IMG/VR virus record: IMGVR_UViG_3300037245_002403
Span: 1 to 21,920 of that record
From: a virus
DNA length: 21,920 bases
Reading direction: 5' to 3' (one strand)
This document shows positions 1 through 5,374 of the stretch, piece after piece. Under the pieces are notes generated by a model that searched no databases, had not been told where the DNA came from, and saw nothing but the letters and a program-made list of their open reading frames with translations. Position numbers and translations under genes: made by a program. Position 1 is the stretch's first letter. Each line of letters starts with the position of its first letter.

Positions 1-210
1 AAAGAGGTAGCAGTCTGGATCAGCATCGAGAAAGCGCGGGCGAAGGAGGACTTCCCCGGCGTCATCTCTGCGCTGCTGCGAGAGCTTGCAGACGCCGTCG
101 AGGGCGGCGAGCGCAACATCCCGCTCCACGTAGAAGTCGGTGACGACTCGGTGTGGTGCGGGTTTCTCGAAACCGTGTGCAAGATGGAGGAGGTCAGCGA
201 CGATGGGTGA
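1..210 (+). CDS. Unknown protein, 5'-truncated
   Basis: Frame 1 is open from the first base to the TGA at 208-210, giving the last 69 residues of a protein that begins outside the window. The fragment has an amphipathic helical stretch rich in Ala, Leu and Glu, then a short segment with VEVGDD and WCGF. I do not recognise a family. Its stop overlaps the start of the next gene, and that gene's strong Shine-Dalgarno sequence lies in its final codons. It is therefore probably part of the same + strand operon. Confidence 0.55.
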   Translation, partial: KEVAVWISIEKARAKEDFPGVISALLRELADAVEGGERNIPLHVEVGDDSVWCGFLETVCKMEEVSDDG

Positions 211-343
211 CTGGGTCTGGCTGTCATGTACCTACGTCGTGGGCGTTGTCCACGGCGTGTTGCTCCGTCGATGGTTCACAGCCTGGTTTTTGCGGCGCGG
301 CTTGCGTAACTCAATCGTGCATGATCATAGGAGGTGGGAGTGA
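203..343 (+). CDS. 46-aa membrane peptide
   Basis: The ATG at 203 is preceded by GGAGGAGGT with about 8 nt spacing, and it overlaps the previous stop (ATGGGTGA). The product has one hydrophobic segment at about residues 4-20 (WVWLSCTYVVGVVHGVLL), followed by a strongly basic, Arg- and His-rich tail. This predicts a single-span inner-membrane peptide with its tail inside. No family is recognised. Small membrane proteins of this kind are common in phage early operons, but nothing here shows a specific role. Its TGA is overlapped by the next gene's GTG start (GTGA), which supports it being translated. Confidence 0.5.
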   Translation: MGDWVWLSCTYVVGVVHGVLLRRWFTAWFLRRGLRNSIVHDHRRWE

Positions 344-552
344 GCGCGTCGAGAGAATCCAAACCGAACGACCGAGTCAAGGTGCTCGTCACAACAATAG
401 TGGCGGATATCTACGGCAGCCCGGATCGCTTCGAGTTGTACGTGAGACCCGAGCATGCCGAGATCTCCAAGATCATTCAAATCAAGTACCCCGACGGCAC
501 GCTCGAAGACTGGACCGTCGTCGGTATCTGTCAACCGCGGAGGGATCGATGA
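340..552 (+). CDS. 70-aa hypothetical protein
   Basis: I place the start at GTG 340. AGGAGGT at 329-335 gives good spacing, and the GTGA overlaps the previous stop. An in-frame GTG at 334 lies inside the Shine-Dalgarno sequence and is less likely. The 70-residue product reads as a small alternating beta protein (VKVLVTTIVADIYG, then KIIQIKYPDGTLEDWTVVG) and could be a small barrel or nucleic-acid-binding fold. No family is recognised. Its last codons hold the ribosome-binding site of the methyltransferase gene, and its TGA overlaps that gene's ATG. Confidence 0.55.
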   Translation: MSASRESKPNDRVKVLVTTIVADIYGSPDRFELYVRPEHAEISKIIQIKYPDGTLEDWTVVGICQPRRDR

Positions 553-555
553 ATG
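539..555 (+). promoter_or_regulatory. One Shine-Dalgarno serving two ATGs 4 nt apart
   Basis: GGAGGG at 539-544 precedes ATG 549 (spacer 4 nt) and ATG 553 (spacer 8 nt). The two ATGs open different reading frames, each exactly 331 codons long. The spacing would allow initiation at either start. The ATG at 549 opens the recognised methyltransferase; the ATG at 553 opens the overlapping +1 frame. Confidence 0.45.
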
Positions 556-1544
556 GGTTGGCTCTTTGCGCCGGGATTGGCGCGAGTGATGTGGGACTCA
601 AGCTTGCCATGGGCCGGGCCTACAGAACTGTGGGTTACGTCGAACGGGACGCCTTTGCGAGTTCCGTCATCGTGGCGCGCATGGAAAGCAAGGCCTTGGA
701 TCCGGCTCCTATCTGGGACTGTCTCACAACCTTTGATGGCGCAGCATGGCGCGGGTGTGTGGATATCATCACTGCGGGATTCCCGTGCCAGCCCGCTTCC
801 GTTGCCGGCAGGGGACTGGGCACTGGCGACGAGCGGTGGATCTGGCCTCTCATTGCTCGGGTCATTCGCGATGTGGGACCGCGCTACGTGCTGCTGGAGA
901 ATGTCGCAGGCCTCCTTGGCGTTAATAGCGGAGCGGCGTTCGGAGAGGTTCTCGGGGACTTGGCCGCATGCGGGCTCGATGCGGAGTGGGGTTTGTATAG
1001 CGCGCAAGAGACAGGCGCACCCCATCTCAGGGAGAGGGTCTTCGTATTCGCGTGGGCAGTACCCGACGCCAGCAGCGACACAGTACGGGACGAACCAGGG
1101 CGGTCGGCACCTCGATGGTCCCGTGCGTCCGAGCCTCGAAACGTGGGCGCGGCACTGGCCGACACCTACCGCAGGCGATGCGAAGGGGAGCGGCCAGAGG
1201 TCGGTCGAGACGAACAACGCGAACGACGGGGTGAGCCTGACGGATGCAGCGGTGCGACCGTGGGCCACGCCGGGGGCGAACGACTGGAAGGGCTCAACGA
1301 AGCCGGGTCAGAGGCGGGGGCAGCTCGACGAGCAGGTTACCCACCGCCACCCCACGATGCCGAGGGATGGCGAGAGTGGACCGGGCGACATGGTTTTGGA
1401 CCCGCGTTTCGTCGCGAGTCTCATGAACCTACCTGCGCTTTGGTGCGTGACCGAGTCGACATGCTCCGAGTGCTCGGGAACTCATGCGTCCCGAGCCAAA
1501 TTGAAAACGCCTTTCGAGAGCTGTGGAAAAGGAGCGGACTGTGA
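549..1544 (+). CDS. DNA (cytosine-5) methyltransferase
   Basis: This enzyme transfers a methyl group from S-adenosylmethionine to C5 of cytosine in a specific DNA sequence. Family motifs appear in the right order over 331 residues: motif I LCAGIGASDVG (about 6-16), motif IV GFPCQP with catalytic Cys80, motif VI LLENV (115-119), motif VIII GAPHLRERVF (156-165), and the C-terminal LGNSCVP (309-315). The region between motif VIII and the end (about 170-290) is Arg/Gly/Glu-rich and probably includes the target-recognition part. The chosen ATG overlaps the previous stop (ATGA). Upstream in-frame codons would overlap two earlier genes. No cognate restriction enzyme is visible, so it is probably an orphan phage enzyme that protects or marks phage DNA. 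A second open frame covers the whole gene. Confidence 0.9.
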   Translation: MNGLALCAGIGASDVGLKLAMGRAYRTVGYVERDAFASSVIVARMESKALDPAPIWDCLTTFDGAAWRGCVDIITAGFPCQPASVAGRGLGTGDERWIWPLIARVIRDVGPRYVLLENVAGLLGVNSGAAFGEVLGDLAACGLDAEWGLYSAQETGAPHLRERVFVFAWAVPDASSDTVRDEPGRSAPRWSRASEPRNVGAALADTYRRRCEGERPEVGRDEQRERRGEPDGCSGATVGHAGGERLEGLNEAGSEAGAARRAGYPPPPHDAEGWREWTGRHGFGPAFRRESHEPTCALVRDRVDMLRVLGNSCVPSQIENAFRELWKRSGL

Positions 1545-1548
1545 ATAG
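553..1548 (+). CDS. Candidate overprinted +1-frame ORF over the methyltransferase
   Basis: The +1 frame is open for 331 codons, from ATG 553 to TAG 1546-1548. From about residue 115 on, its product reads like a known type of phage protein rather than random shadow sequence. It shows WRMSQASL (115-122), FSGTWPHAGSMRSG (133-146), YGTNQGG (178-184), RPSLETWAR (192-200), WPTPTAGD (202-209), WATPGANDWKGS (237-248), GQRRGQLDEQ (252-261) and LDPRFVASLMNLP (282-294). From memory, phage proteins often annotated as hypothetical or methyltransferase-like carry such motifs (SWRTSQ.SL, GTWP.SG.MR.G, WPTPTA.D, LNP.WVEWLMG.P). The methyltransferase frame is clearly real. This one may be a second true product, an alternative C-terminus reached by frameshifting, or a shadow that also underlies misannotated database families. 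Confidence 0.3.
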   Translation: MGWLFAPGLARVMWDSSLPWAGPTELWVTSNGTPLRVPSSWRAWKARPWIRLLSGTVSQPLMAQHGAGVWISSLRDSRASPLPLPAGDWALATSGGSGLSLLGSFAMWDRATCCWRMSQASLALIAERRSERFSGTWPHAGSMRSGVCIARKRQAHPISGRGSSYSRGQYPTPAATQYGTNQGGRHLDGPVRPSLETWARHWPTPTAGDAKGSGQRSVETNNANDGVSLTDAAVRPWATPGANDWKGSTKPGQRRGQLDEQVTHRHPTMPRDGESGPGDMVLDPRFVASLMNLPALWCVTESTCSECSGTHASRAKLKTPFESCGKGADCE

Positions 1549-1672
1549 GAATGGGACCTCGTCAGGAAAATCTCAAACACGTTTCGAGAATTTTGAACGA
1601 ACGAAAACTCTAACCGAAACCGAACGGCGTCAACGACTGCACCGCCGGGCGGGGTGCATAGAGGAGGAGGCC
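1541..1672 (+). promoter_or_regulatory. Short gap with an alternative upstream GTG start
   Basis: These 132 nt separate the methyltransferase stop from ATG 1673. The frame of the next gene is open across them. GTG 1541 overlaps the methyltransferase TGA (GTGA) and has AGGAG 6 nt upstream (1530-1534), the same arrangement as most gene junctions here. Starting there would add a 44-residue basic, polar N-terminus to the 85-aa protein. I see no convincing sigma-70 promoter; TTGAAC occurs near 1591 without a matching -10. The region is either an N-terminal extension or a leader. Confidence 0.35.
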
Positions 1673-1930
1673 ATGAGCGAGCCGACGCCGGAAGAGAGGG
1701 CCGATTACGTTCTCCGCTGCATGACCGGAGCCGACGGGATTGCTGCCGAGATCCGCGCCGCCGTCGAGGCCGAGCGGGAGGCGTGCTGTGCCGCGATTTG
1801 CACGATGTGTAAAAGGCATGGACCAGCGGTCCACGTTGCTGGGTACTGGAAGCACGTACTTGACGATGGAAAGCTGGAGTTCTTTTGTTCTGCCGCCGCC
1901 ATCCGAGCCCGAGGAGAGAGCAATGACTGA
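1673..1930 (+). CDS. 85-aa small protein, paralogue 1
   Basis: The ATG at 1673 follows GAGGAGGAGG. The product begins MSEPTPEERADYV, has a helical AAEIRAAVEAEREACC segment, and ends AAAIRARGESND. The next gene has the same start (MTDPTPEERAR), the same central IRAAVEAE helix and the same end (AAAIRNRGES), so the two are tandem duplicates with divergent middles. Cysteines in the CCAAICTMC region could bind metal, but the spacing is not diagnostic. The function is unknown; I recall the C-terminal AAIRARGE phrase from other phage hypothetical proteins. Its final codons carry the ribosome-binding site of the next gene, and the two overlap by 8 nt (ATGACTGA). An alternative start at GTG 1541 is possible. 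Confidence 0.6.
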   Translation: MSEPTPEERADYVLRCMTGADGIAAEIRAAVEAEREACCAAICTMCKRHGPAVHVAGYWKHVLDDGKLEFFCSAAAIRARGESND

Positions 1931-2207
1931 CCCGACGCCGGAAGAGAGGGCGCGAAAGCACTGCGACTCGCCGTTCCACGACACGCGGGAAGGGCTCTGC
2001 TCGTATTGCGAGCTACTCAGTCGCGAGATCCGCGATGCGTGCGTTGCCGAAGTCAATCTCTACATCGAGGCGGCTCTTGACCGTATCCGCGCCGCCGTCG
2101 AGGCCGAGACCGAGCGGTGTGCGGAGAGATGCGAGAGCGGCGGGATGGTGAACGGTGATTACTTCGCCGCCGCCATCCGAAACCGAGGAGAGAGCGATGC
2201 CGATTGA
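1923..2207 (+). CDS. 94-aa small protein, paralogue 2
   Basis: The ATG at 1923 follows GAGGAGAGAG and overlaps the previous gene by 8 nt. The protein starts MTDPTPEERARKH, carries a possible zinc-ligand-like cluster (C14, H19, C27, C30 in CDSPFHDTREGLCSYC), then the helix DRIRAAVEAETERCAERC, and ends AAAIRNRGESDAD. It is clearly related to the preceding protein at both ends. No enzymatic motif is visible. The last 11 nt overlap the next gene, whose ribosome-binding site falls in the codons for the conserved RGES end. The repeated C-terminus may therefore be kept partly for its translation signal. Confidence 0.65.
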   Translation: MTDPTPEERARKHCDSPFHDTREGLCSYCELLSREIRDACVAEVNLYIEAALDRIRAAVEAETERCAERCESGGMVNGDYFAAAIRNRGESDAD

Positions 2208-2601
2208 TCTCGAAGCGATTCGGAAGCGTATCACGCTATGCCTCGATTTATCACCCAAGGCCTCGACTATTCAGGTAGTCCTAGACGCCATCCAGCTCGC
2301 CGACGAGTTGGAGGAGGCGCGGAAGGGGTTGCGTAGAGGGTTCTTGCGCGAGCAAGCGCACGAGATGGCGTTCGCGGCTGGCAGGGACGAGATCGCCAAG
2401 CTGCGCGAGGCGCTGGAGTGCTTGAAGACTGATGGTCGGTATTTGTTTGTGCGTGAACGAACAGGTGACCCAGAGATGCCATACATGTGGGTCGCCCTCG
2501 GCACCCTGCTTTGCGGCGAAACGATCAGCCTGCTTGGGCGCGCACTAAGAGATGTAAGTGAAAGTGAGTCAACCAAAAACCAGGAGGAGAACGATGGCTA
2601 G
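2197..2601 (+). CDS. 134-aa helical hypothetical protein
   Basis: The ATG at 2197 is preceded by CGAGGAGAGAG and overlaps the previous gene by 11 nt. The product is mostly helical and charged: MPIDLEAIRKRI, then VLDAIQLADELEEARKGLRRG and AGRDEIAKLREALECLK, a likely coiled coil at about residues 30-80. A more hydrophobic segment (MWVALGTLLCGETISLLGRAL) lies near the C-terminus. I do not recognise a family. It sits directly before the ATPase gene; the end of its coding sequence (NQEENDG) contains the GGAGGA site for that gene, with an 8-nt overlap. Confidence 0.6.
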   Translation: MPIDLEAIRKRITLCLDLSPKASTIQVVLDAIQLADELEEARKGLRRGFLREQAHEMAFAAGRDEIAKLREALECLKTDGRYLFVRERTGDPEMPYMWVALGTLLCGETISLLGRALRDVSESESTKNQEENDG

Positions 2602-3397
2602 TTATCTTGAAAATGTGACAGAAGACCACCCGGTGTTGCCGCCGCGGATATTGATCCACGGGAAGGGAGGAGTCGGCAAGACCACATTGTCTGCTGACCT
2701 GCTCGCCCCGATCTTCATCACCGCGGAGGAGGGACTCGGCACCATCTCGGTGCCCGAGTTCGGGAAGCCGGAAACGTACAACGATGTGATCGGGATGGTC
2801 CGCGATCTCATCACCGAAGACCACAAGTACAAGAGCCTCGTCATCGATACGATCGACAAGATCGAGCCGATGGTATGGCAACATGTGTGCGAAGAAGACA
2901 GCGGCAAGCAGACACACACGCATGTCGAGGGCTTCGGGTTCGGAAAAGGCTACGTGTTTGCTGATCAGTACTGGATCAAGCTCCTCAAGGGGCTCGACCT
3001 CCTGCGACGCAAAGGCATGACGGTATGCCTGCTCGCGCATTCGGAAGTCAAGACCATCAGCGACCCGGTTCTCGGGCCGTACGACATGACTGTGCCGAAG
3101 CTCCACAAGCGAGCGATGGCGCTGATTGTCGAGTGGGCCGATATCGTTGGCCTGCTGGATATCCGTCGCGCCACCATCGACAAGAAGAACGAGGGCAGCA
3201 GCAAGAAGGTGACCACAGCAGTGTCGATAGGGGGTGCGCGATTCATCACGCTCGATCCGGGTGGATCAGGTGAGGCGAAGAACCGCTACGACCTTCCGAG
3301 CCCCATGGATATCCCGAAGGTCAATCCGTTCGCACCGTTGCGAGCGGCCATTGTTCAATCAATCAGTGGCACAACAGAAGTGAAGGAGGTTGCGTAA
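2594..3397 (+). CDS. Sak4/RecA-like AAA ATPase
   Basis: This is a 267-aa P-loop ATPase of the phage AAA_24/Sak4 type, RecA-fold proteins that act with a phage single-strand-binding protein in recombination or replication. Walker A is HGKGGVGKTT (22-31) and Walker B is SLVIDTID (81-88, Asp85). A beta strand, VCLLAHSE, follows and fits the sensor position of this fold. The length is normal for the family. ATG 2594 has GGAGGA at good spacing; an in-frame ATG at 2558 lies within the previous gene without a matching site. A DUF669-like gene and a PD-(D/E)XK nuclease follow at once, which is the usual recombination-module context and supports the call. A ParA-type role is unlikely because the partner genes and C-terminal region do not fit. 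Confidence 0.85.
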   Translation: MASYLENVTEDHPVLPPRILIHGKGGVGKTTLSADLLAPIFITAEEGLGTISVPEFGKPETYNDVIGMVRDLITEDHKYKSLVIDTIDKIEPMVWQHVCEEDSGKQTHTHVEGFGFGKGYVFADQYWIKLLKGLDLLRRKGMTVCLLAHSEVKTISDPVLGPYDMTVPKLHKRAMALIVEWADIVGLLDIRRATIDKKNEGSSKKVTTAVSIGGARFITLDPGGSGEAKNRYDLPSPMDIPKVNPFAPLRAAIVQSISGTTEVKEVA

Positions 3398-3399
3398 TC

Positions 3400-3900
3400 A
3401 TGCCCGAAATCAATCAGGACCTGAGCAACGTCGAAGCCAGCAGCGAGTTCAAGGCGATCCCCACCGGGGTCTACCCCATGGTGATCGTGGACTCGGATTA
3501 CCTGCCGAACAGCAAGGGCACTGGGAGCTACCTGAAGCTGAAGATCCAGTGCCTCGATGAGCAGATCGGGAAGCGGGTTCTCTTCGAGAACCTCAATCTC
3601 GACCACCCCAACGACACCGCGGTGCAGATCGCGAAGGCCGCGCTCAAGGAGATCGCGCAGGCCGTGGGTCACGCCACGCCTGACAAGATCGGCAACAGCG
3701 AGGAGCTTCACGATGTGCCGATGCTGGTGTCGGTGGTGCGGAAGAAGGCCAAAGAGCATCGGCAGCAGTTCGCCGACTCGGACGGCTTCGAGAACGAGAT
3801 CCGCGGCTACAAGGCCATCGGCGGAACCGGTGCCACAGCCGGCGAAGGTTCTGGCGCAGGGGTTGCGCCCCCGCCGGCCACGGGCGACGTTCCCTTCTAA
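3400..3900 (+). CDS. DUF669-like single-strand DNA-binding protein
   Basis: The 166-aa product has a beta-rich core (residues about 20-115) beginning AIPTGVYPMVIVDSDY and including LKLKIQCLDE and VLFENLNL, which fits the DUF669 phage family. A low-complexity Gly/Ala/Pro linker follows, then the tip GDVPF. That layout (OB-like core, flexible linker, short acidic-aromatic end resembling DDIPF of bacterial SSB) suggests it binds single-stranded DNA and recruits partners through its tip. It lies 2 nt after the ATPase stop, with GGAGGT upstream in that gene's last codons. Its TAA overlaps the nuclease ATG. The family assignment is from memory of the fold pattern and context. Confidence 0.78.
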   Translation: MPEINQDLSNVEASSEFKAIPTGVYPMVIVDSDYLPNSKGTGSYLKLKIQCLDEQIGKRVLFENLNLDHPNDTAVQIAKAALKEIAQAVGHATPDKIGNSEELHDVPMLVSVVRKKAKEHRQQFADSDGFENEIRGYKAIGGTGATAGEGSGAGVAPPPATGDVPF

Positions 3901-4679
3901 TGGCCGAACTCCCCACGCTTCGGGACCCGATGCCTTTCGTGGTCGAGAGCATCGAGGACGCCCTATCTGAAGCGTGGGTGAAGCGGCAGCGGGACCGGGC
4001 AGGGACTCCCTCCCGGCTCCCGTTGTCGCAGGTGGGCGGCTGCCAGCGCAAGGTCTGGTACGGGCTCCAAGCCACAGGCGAGCCAAGCCCACCCGAGACC
4101 ACCCTCTTGCACATCTTCGACTACGGCAACGCCGTGGAAGACTACGTCGTCAGGCTGCTCAGGATGGCCGGCTACGAAGTCGAAGACGTCGACCCCGACA
4201 CGGGTGAGCAGTGGCGCGTCGAAGACCACGACGGACGCGTCTCGGGCCGGCTCGATGGAAAGATCACCTACGGGCTCCAGCGCCGGAAGGCCCTGCTTGA
4301 GATCAAGAGTGCCAACGCGAACCAGTACCGGAAGCTCCAAGACGTTGGCGTGCAAGCCTGGAATCCAAAGTACATCTCTCAGGTGACCTACTACATGGGG
4401 CTCGCCGAGCTTGACCACTGCGTGTTCGTCGTGCTGAACAAAAACCAATTTTACCTCGGCGAGGGCACGTGGAAATTCAGCGTGCTCCATGTCGAGAAGG
4501 TCCGCTTCGACAACAAGCGTTACGAACAGCTGCGCCTGAAGGCGCTCGACATTGTGAACGCGGAATCATGCCTCGCTCGGCCCGAGCTGGGGAAGAGCCA
4601 GTACTGCGGCTTCTGCAAGTACTGCGATGTCAATGAGTGGTGCTGGTCGCCAACACGAGGAGTCAAATTCGATGAATAA
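3900..4679 (+). CDS. PD-(D/E)XK (Cas4/RecB-like) nuclease with Fe-S cysteines
   Basis: The 259-aa protein carries the full nuclease signature: GNAVE (Glu80), SGRLDG (Asp119), LLEIKS (Glu134, Lys136) and QVTYYM (Gln161). One cysteine near the N-terminus (SQVGGCQRK, Cys48) and a C-terminal group (YCGFCKYCDVNEWC: Cys236, 239, 242, 248) match the split cysteine arrangement of Cas4/AddB-type nucleases that hold a 4Fe-4S cluster. It probably acts as a DNA exonuclease in phage recombination or DNA processing, together with the ATPase and single-strand-binding protein just upstream. Its start overlaps the previous stop (TAATG). No cas1 or cas2 gene or array is present, so a CRISPR adaptation role is not supported. 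Confidence 0.85.
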   Translation: MAELPTLRDPMPFVVESIEDALSEAWVKRQRDRAGTPSRLPLSQVGGCQRKVWYGLQATGEPSPPETTLLHIFDYGNAVEDYVVRLLRMAGYEVEDVDPDTGEQWRVEDHDGRVSGRLDGKITYGLQRRKALLEIKSANANQYRKLQDVGVQAWNPKYISQVTYYMGLAELDHCVFVVLNKNQFYLGEGTWKFSVLHVEKVRFDNKRYEQLRLKALDIVNAESCLARPELGKSQYCGFCKYCDVNEWCWSPTRGVKFDE

Positions 4680-4863
4680 AACGGAAGAGGTTCTGCGACT
4701 CACAATCGAGGCTATCTCTAATCTGGAACGAGCAAAGCTGCGGCTCGAAAATCCCGGAGGCCCGCCCTACCGTGGCGACATTCAGGTGTTGCTCAAAGAC
4801 GGCAGCGATCTCTCGAAGGAAGCGTGGCAGCTGTACAGAAAGATTGGCGACCCTAGTCCGTAG
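4672..4863 (+). CDS. 63-aa hypothetical protein
   Basis: I chose ATG 4672, which overlaps the nuclease stop (ATGAATAA) and has AGGAG 9 nt upstream. An in-frame ATG at 4627 lies well inside the nuclease gene. The product starts MNKTEEVLRLTIEAISNLE and looks like two short helices around a loop with NPGGPPYRGD. No family is recognised. It is the last gene of the + strand arm. Its final 11 nt overlap, tail to tail, the last gene of the - strand arm, and its stop lies inside a hairpin. Confidence 0.55.
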   Translation: MNKTEEVLRLTIEAISNLERAKLRLENPGGPPYRGDIQVLLKDGSDLSKEAWQLYRKIGDPSP

Positions 4864-4879
4864 GCGGTAGATGGTCGCC
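4846..4879. terminator. Hairpin at the convergent gene junction
   Basis: GGCGACC (4846-4852) pairs perfectly with GGTCGCC (4873-4879). Inside, CTA/TAG (4853-4855 with 4868-4870) and CCG/CGG (4858-4860 with 4865-4867) can also pair around a TAGG loop, with 2-nt bulges on each side. The structure covers both stop codons of the two converging operons. On the - strand it is followed by AATCTTTCTG, a weak T-rich stretch; on the + strand there is none. A shared or bidirectional terminator is plausible but not proven. Confidence 0.4.
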
Positions 4880-5101
4880 GCAGAGCCGCCAGCACTGACG
4901 AAGCTCTACGCTGCACGCCTTGAGTTCCTCTTGCAAGAAGTCCATCGTACTGCTTGCCATCGTCTGCTCGTATCGAAGCTCGACGCGTTCTTGCTTGGCG
5001 GGAACCGTTACGCCGAAGTACTGCAGCGCATTCGTTCCGCCACCCGTAAGCAGCGCGGCAATCAAGGCCCACTTGATCGAGTCATTGTTTCCGTTTGCCA
5101 T
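4853..5101 (-). CDS. Single-TM small protein (spanin- or holin-like)
   Basis: I place the start at ATG 5101, which has AGGTGA 5 nt upstream. A GTG at 5110 lies too close to that site. The 82-aa product has a short polar N-terminus, one membrane segment at about residues 10-30 (WALIAALLTGGGTNALQYFGV), then a charged helix (QERVELRYEQT...FLQEELKACSVELRQC) with coiled-coil character. That plan fits an inner-membrane spanin subunit, or less well a small holin. It follows a lipoprotein gene and a cell-wall-hydrolase-like gene, which supports a lysis role. Three cysteines in the distal part (CSVELRQCWRLC) are notable. It is the last gene of the late operon. Confidence 0.55.
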   Translation of the reverse strand: MANGNNDSIKWALIAALLTGGGTNALQYFGVTVPAKQERVELRYEQTMASSTMDFLQEELKACSVELRQCWRLCGDHLPPTD

Positions 5102-5119
5102 CTTCGTCACCTGGTTTCG

Positions 5120-5374
5120 CTACTCGGTTTCCTCTGGATACGAGTAGGCCGCGTGTACCTCAATGCACTTCGCTTCCAGCATTTCGTACCGGTCGCTCAG
5201 TGGCTTGTAGCGCAGGACCCGCCCCTCTTCCGTTTCCATGTAGATCTCGTCAAGCGCCAGCGCGATCTCATCCGCGTTCCTGTCTTCAGAGAGAATCGTG
5301 CAGTCCACCGTGGAGGCCGGATCGGCGCAGCCCAACGCGATCAGGCTTACCACCACTATGCATGCTTTCGTCAT
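5120..5374 (-). CDS. Small lipoprotein, possible outer-membrane spanin
   Basis: The 84-aa product starts MTKACIVVVSLIALGCADP, a lipoprotein signal with the modified cysteine predicted at Cys16 (lipobox ALGC, slightly relaxed at -3). The mature part is short and acidic, with two more cysteines. Its ATG overlaps the stop of the papain-like gene (ATGA), and GGAGGA stands just upstream. In diderm phages, a small lipoprotein beside a single-TM coiled-coil protein and a wall hydrolase is typical of an o-spanin/i-spanin lysis set. It lacks the Pro-rich composition of classic Rz1, so a different envelope role remains possible. Confidence 0.55.
   Translation of the reverse strand: MTKACIVVVSLIALGCADPASTVDCTILSEDRNADEIALALDEIYMETEEGRVLRYKPLSDRYEMLEAKCIEVHAAYSYPEETE

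Noticed and set aside
531-1268. 245-codon - strand frame over the methyltransferase
   Set aside because: It lacks a start signal and family motifs, and all supported genes in this arm are on the + strand. Unlike the +1 frame, its product shows no recognisable phage motifs.
1570-1610. Sigma-70 promoter around TTGAAC near 1591
   Set aside because: No TATAAT-like sequence lies at proper spacing, and the gap fits a coding extension or leader in a coupled operon.
3900-4679. Cas4 as part of a CRISPR adaptation locus
   Set aside because: The fold and cysteines fit Cas4-like nucleases, but there is no array, cas1 or cas2. The neighbours are phage recombination genes.
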